Assembly: GCA_903879825.1 (NCBI GenBank)
Contig: CAIRND010000536.1
Location: forward strand, 1 to 7,013
Source of the DNA: an uncultured Geobacteraceae bacterium
GTDB lineage: Bacteria > Desulfobacterota > Desulfuromonadia > Geobacterales > Pseudopelobacteraceae
DNA: 7,013 nt
Reading direction: 5' to 3'
How positions within the stretch are numbered: the stretch's first letter is position 1; each line of letters starts with the position of its first letter. A model generated the notes under the pieces. It ran no database searches and was not told where the DNA came from. It worked only from the letters and a program-made list of their open reading frames with translations. Of the stretch, positions 5,075 to 7,013 are shown piece after piece. Both the position numbers and the translations under genes were made by a program.

Positions 5075-6106
5075 ATGGCCCATACTCGTATCTCAGTTAC
5101 GATCTGCCTTATACTCCTACTACTTCCTCAACTCGTCCTGGCATCTAAATCTCATGTAGTACGTAAAAGTGAGTCATTGCAGTCGGTTGCCAGAAAATAC
5201 CATGTATCAGTCGACGAACTTAAATCCGTTAACAACCTGACCGCCTCCCACATTTCAAAGGGTACGCGCCTGATCATTCCATCACATGCCGAGTCGCAAC
5301 AAAAGAAGGTGACAGCCGCTGTCCGCCAGGATTCCTACATAGTTTCCAAGGGTGATACACTTCCCAAAATTGCTAAAAAAACCGGCATAAGAATAGCCGA
5401 CATCAGGAACCTGAACGGAATCAAAAGAAACAAGATAAAGCCTGGTCAAGTATTGGTTCTTGTTGCGCCAGAGACAGTCACTACTCGTTCTGCGAGTACC
5501 AACCGACTGCAGCTCATCAACAAGGATCTTTTAAATGAGCAGGAGCTTACAGAAACACTGGCTGAGTTGACAGATCTTGAGTCGGACCGCCCGGTGGATC
5601 TTGCCAAATCGCTTGAAGCCAACCAGGCGATCAGCAGCCTCAAAAAAAGCGCTTTCAGCTTTCTGGGCGCTCGTTATCGTTTCGGCGGCAGCAGTCGCAA
5701 CGCCCTTGACTGTTCGAGCTTCACTCAGCAGGTTTTCCGTGAACAAAGCGTTAAACTTCCTCGGACCGCCCGTGAGCAGTTCTACGTAGGTAATGAGGTA
5801 ATGCGCGGTGATCTTAAAAAAGGTGACCTCGTATTTTTTCAAACCTATGCCCGGTTTCCCTCACACGTTGGCATTTACCTTGGCAACCGCAAAATGATTC
5901 ATGCCTCTTCACGCGAGCATCGCGTTGTTATTTCAACGATGGATACGCCTTATTACCTTTCACGGTATCTTGGTGCACGGCGCATGGCTAATACCGCTTC
6001 CGACTCCATCGATTTCAATGAGTTGCTGCTTGGCGTTGAAGAAGAAAACGAGAGCGACATCTTAACAAACGACACCCTTGGAGTATCACTTAACCTTGCA
6101 AAATAA
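5075..6106 (+). CDS. Secreted LysM-LysM-NlpC/P60 peptidoglycan endopeptidase
   Basis: The 343-residue protein begins with a signal peptide (hydrophobic core about 7-22, likely cleaved after VLA at residue 23), so it is exported to the periplasm. Two LysM peptidoglycan-binding modules follow, at about 27-69 (HVVRKSESLQSVARKY) and 87-130 (DSYIVSKGDTLPKIAKKTG). A linker of about 55 residues precedes the NlpC/P60 domain (about 190-303). The catalytic Cys213 lies in ALDCSSF, His264 in SHVGIYLG, and His276 in MIHASS is the probable third residue. Such enzymes cut peptide stems of peptidoglycan, often between D-Glu and the diamino acid. A 40-residue acidic tail (304-343) follows the catalytic domain and is not part of the family core. 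The gene lies 124 bp after cdaA, has its own tandem promoters and ends at a strong terminator. It may be partly cotranscribed with cdaA. Confidence 0.93.
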   Translation: MAHTRISVTICLILLLLPQLVLASKSHVVRKSESLQSVARKYHVSVDELKSVNNLTASHISKGTRLIIPSHAESQQKKVTAAVRQDSYIVSKGDTLPKIAKKTGIRIADIRNLNGIKRNKIKPGQVLVLVAPETVTTRSASTNRLQLINKDLLNEQELTETLAELTDLESDRPVDLAKSLEANQAISSLKKSAFSFLGARYRFGGSSRNALDCSSFTQQVFREQSVKLPRTAREQFYVGNEVMRGDLKKGDLVFFQTYARFPSHVGIYLGNRKMIHASSREHRVVISTMDTPYYLSRYLGARRMANTASDSIDFNELLLGVEEENESDILTNDTLGVSLNLAK

Positions 6107-6131
6107 CTCTTGTACCACATCCATACTTACC

Positions 6132-6162
6132 AAATCCGGGTCACCTGACCCGGATTTTTTTT
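6132..6162 (+). terminator. Strong Rho-independent terminator after the LysM-NlpC/P60 gene
   Basis: The arms AAATCCGGGTCA and TGACCCGGATTT (6132-6143 and 6146-6157) are perfectly complementary around a two-base centre. In practice this gives a nine- to ten-pair GC-rich stem with a small loop. Eight Ts run from 6155 to 6162. It lies 25 bases after the hydrolase stop and ends four bases before the next gene's ATG. Confidence 0.9.
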
Positions 6163-6166
6163 CATC

Positions 6167-7013
6167 ATGAAAGTGCTCCTCGCCTACCAGTCCGGGTTAC
6201 CTCACCGCAACGAACCCTATATAAACCTTGTACCGACTGGGCTGAGCTATCTCCACGCCTGTTTACAGGAAGAAGGTTATGACTCTCTGCTGGCTAATTT
6301 TTCTGCATGGCATCCCGACAAAATCACGCATGAATTGCTGACCTTCAAGCCTGATGTAATCGGCATTTCACAATGGACTCATAACAGGCACGTTTCACTG
6401 GAACTTGCCCGCGTATGTCGCAACCTCTTCCCTAAATGTATAATCGTGATGGGAGGCGGCCACGCGACCTTCTGCTACGAAGACATACTGACGGCAGGTT
6501 CACCGGTAGATGTTGTCATTTTAGGCGAGGCAGAGACAACTCTGCTCGAATTAATGGCACAGGTAACATCACGATCAGAATGGCAGAGCATCGCCGGACT
6601 GGCATTTCGACATGAAGGCACGATTATTGTAACACCGCCTCGAAAAAACCTTGATGACCTTGATCACCTGCCGTTGCCGGCTCACTATCTCGACAGGTCG
6701 ATCGGCCTTGATCTTGAGTTGCAATCTGAGTTCATTGTCACAACACGTGGCTGCCCTTCCACCTGCTACTTCTGCAGTTCACCCGATTTTTGGGGAAGGA
6801 AAGTTCGCTTCCGCTCACCAAAAGCAATCGTTGAAGAGATTCTCTACATACGCCAGAAATTCGGCCTGATTTATTTTTCTATACGCGATGACACGTTTAC
6901 AGCTGACCGTAAACGTGTCATCGAATTCTGCAGGATTCTACAGGAACAGGAAATTAACATCCTCTGGAACTGTCAGTCGCGAGTCACTGCGATTGACAAA
7001 GAGCTGGTAATTC
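6167..7013 (+). CDS. B12-binding radical SAM protein, BchE-like (runs off right edge)
   Basis: The frame is open from ATG 6167 to the edge, giving 282 residues. It starts MKVLLAYQSG and continues VPTGLSYLHACLQEEGYD, the usual first strand and helix of the cobalamin-binding domain. IIVMGGGHATFCYEDIL (92-108) and VDVVILGEAETTLLEL (114-129) are further landmarks of that domain in this family. The radical SAM core begins with FIVTTRGCPSTCYFCSSP (189-206), with the iron-sulfur ligands Cys196, Cys200 and Cys203 in perfect CxxxCxxC spacing. The later FSIRDDTFTADRKRVIEFC (237-255) is another family stretch. Such proteins carry out methylations, ring formations or other radical reactions; the substrate cannot be told. 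No Shine-Dalgarno precedes the ATG, and a terminator sits directly upstream. The start is nevertheless favoured because the first codons encode the conserved strand. Confidence 0.92.
   Translation, partial: MKVLLAYQSGLPHRNEPYINLVPTGLSYLHACLQEEGYDSLLANFSAWHPDKITHELLTFKPDVIGISQWTHNRHVSLELARVCRNLFPKCIIVMGGGHATFCYEDILTAGSPVDVVILGEAETTLLELMAQVTSRSEWQSIAGLAFRHEGTIIVTPPRKNLDDLDHLPLPAHYLDRSIGLDLELQSEFIVTTRGCPSTCYFCSSPDFWGRKVRFRSPKAIVEEILYIRQKFGLIYFSIRDDTFTADRKRVIEFCRILQEQEINILWNCQSRVTAIDKELVI
6886..6923. repeat. Perfect 15-bp inverted repeat inside the radical SAM gene
   Basis: CGATGACACGTTTAC (6886-6900) and GTAAACGTGTCATCG (6909-6923) are exact reverse complements around an eight-base loop, AGCTGACC. 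The stretch encodes RDDTFTADRKRVIE, a normal part of the protein, so the structure is superimposed on coding sequence. There is no T-run after it. Confidence 0.85.

Overview
The window reads as chromosomal DNA of a Gram-negative anaerobe, most likely a deltaproteobacterium of the Geobacter/Desulfuromonas group. This is an inference. It rests on a UbiE/MenG methyltransferase without visible ubiquinone genes, two B12-binding radical SAM proteins, a near-consensus sigma-54 promoter, a diadenylate cyclase with YbbR repeats, and moderate GC. No rRNA, tRNA, CRISPR array, insertion sequence or phage gene is visible.

Layout. Positions 1-1968 (minus strand) look like one operon read right to left: a 75-residue acidic protein of unknown function, a TTG-started lipoprotein with a probable TIM-barrel-like domain, and the N-terminal half of a cobalamin-binding radical SAM protein that runs off the left edge. 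A divergent intergenic region (1969-2155) holds a CRP-like palindrome. It is followed by ychJ (2156-2638, plus strand), a two-SEC-C zinc-motif protein. A 14-bp perfect hairpin separates ychJ from the convergent ubiE gene (2705-3415, minus strand). A second divergent region (3416-3534) carries three copies of the hexamer GTGCTA and a recognisable promoter for ubiE.

The right half is all plus strand. A GTG-started gene (3535-4950) encodes CdaA fused to two YbbR repeats, which puts the c-di-AMP synthase and its usual separate regulator in one polypeptide. Next comes a secreted LysM-LysM-NlpC/P60 peptidoglycan hydrolase (5075-6106) with its own tandem sigma-54 and sigma-70 promoters. A strong Rho-independent terminator closes that unit. 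A second B12-binding radical SAM gene starts only four bases past the terminator's T-run and continues past the right edge.

How the genes fit together. CdaA-YbbR and the LysM-NlpC/P60 enzyme are both plausibly tied to cell-wall homeostasis, because c-di-AMP signalling is linked to peptidoglycan in other bacteria. Their adjacency is suggestive only. UbiE serves menaquinone synthesis. The genes are mostly recognisable families. The least ordinary elements are the CdaA-YbbR fusion, the dual promoter of the hydrolase, the lipoprotein of unknown function, a perfect 15-bp inverted repeat inside the right-hand radical SAM gene, and the odd terminator/start arrangement before that gene. I do not see convincing evidence of a wholly new multi-gene system.
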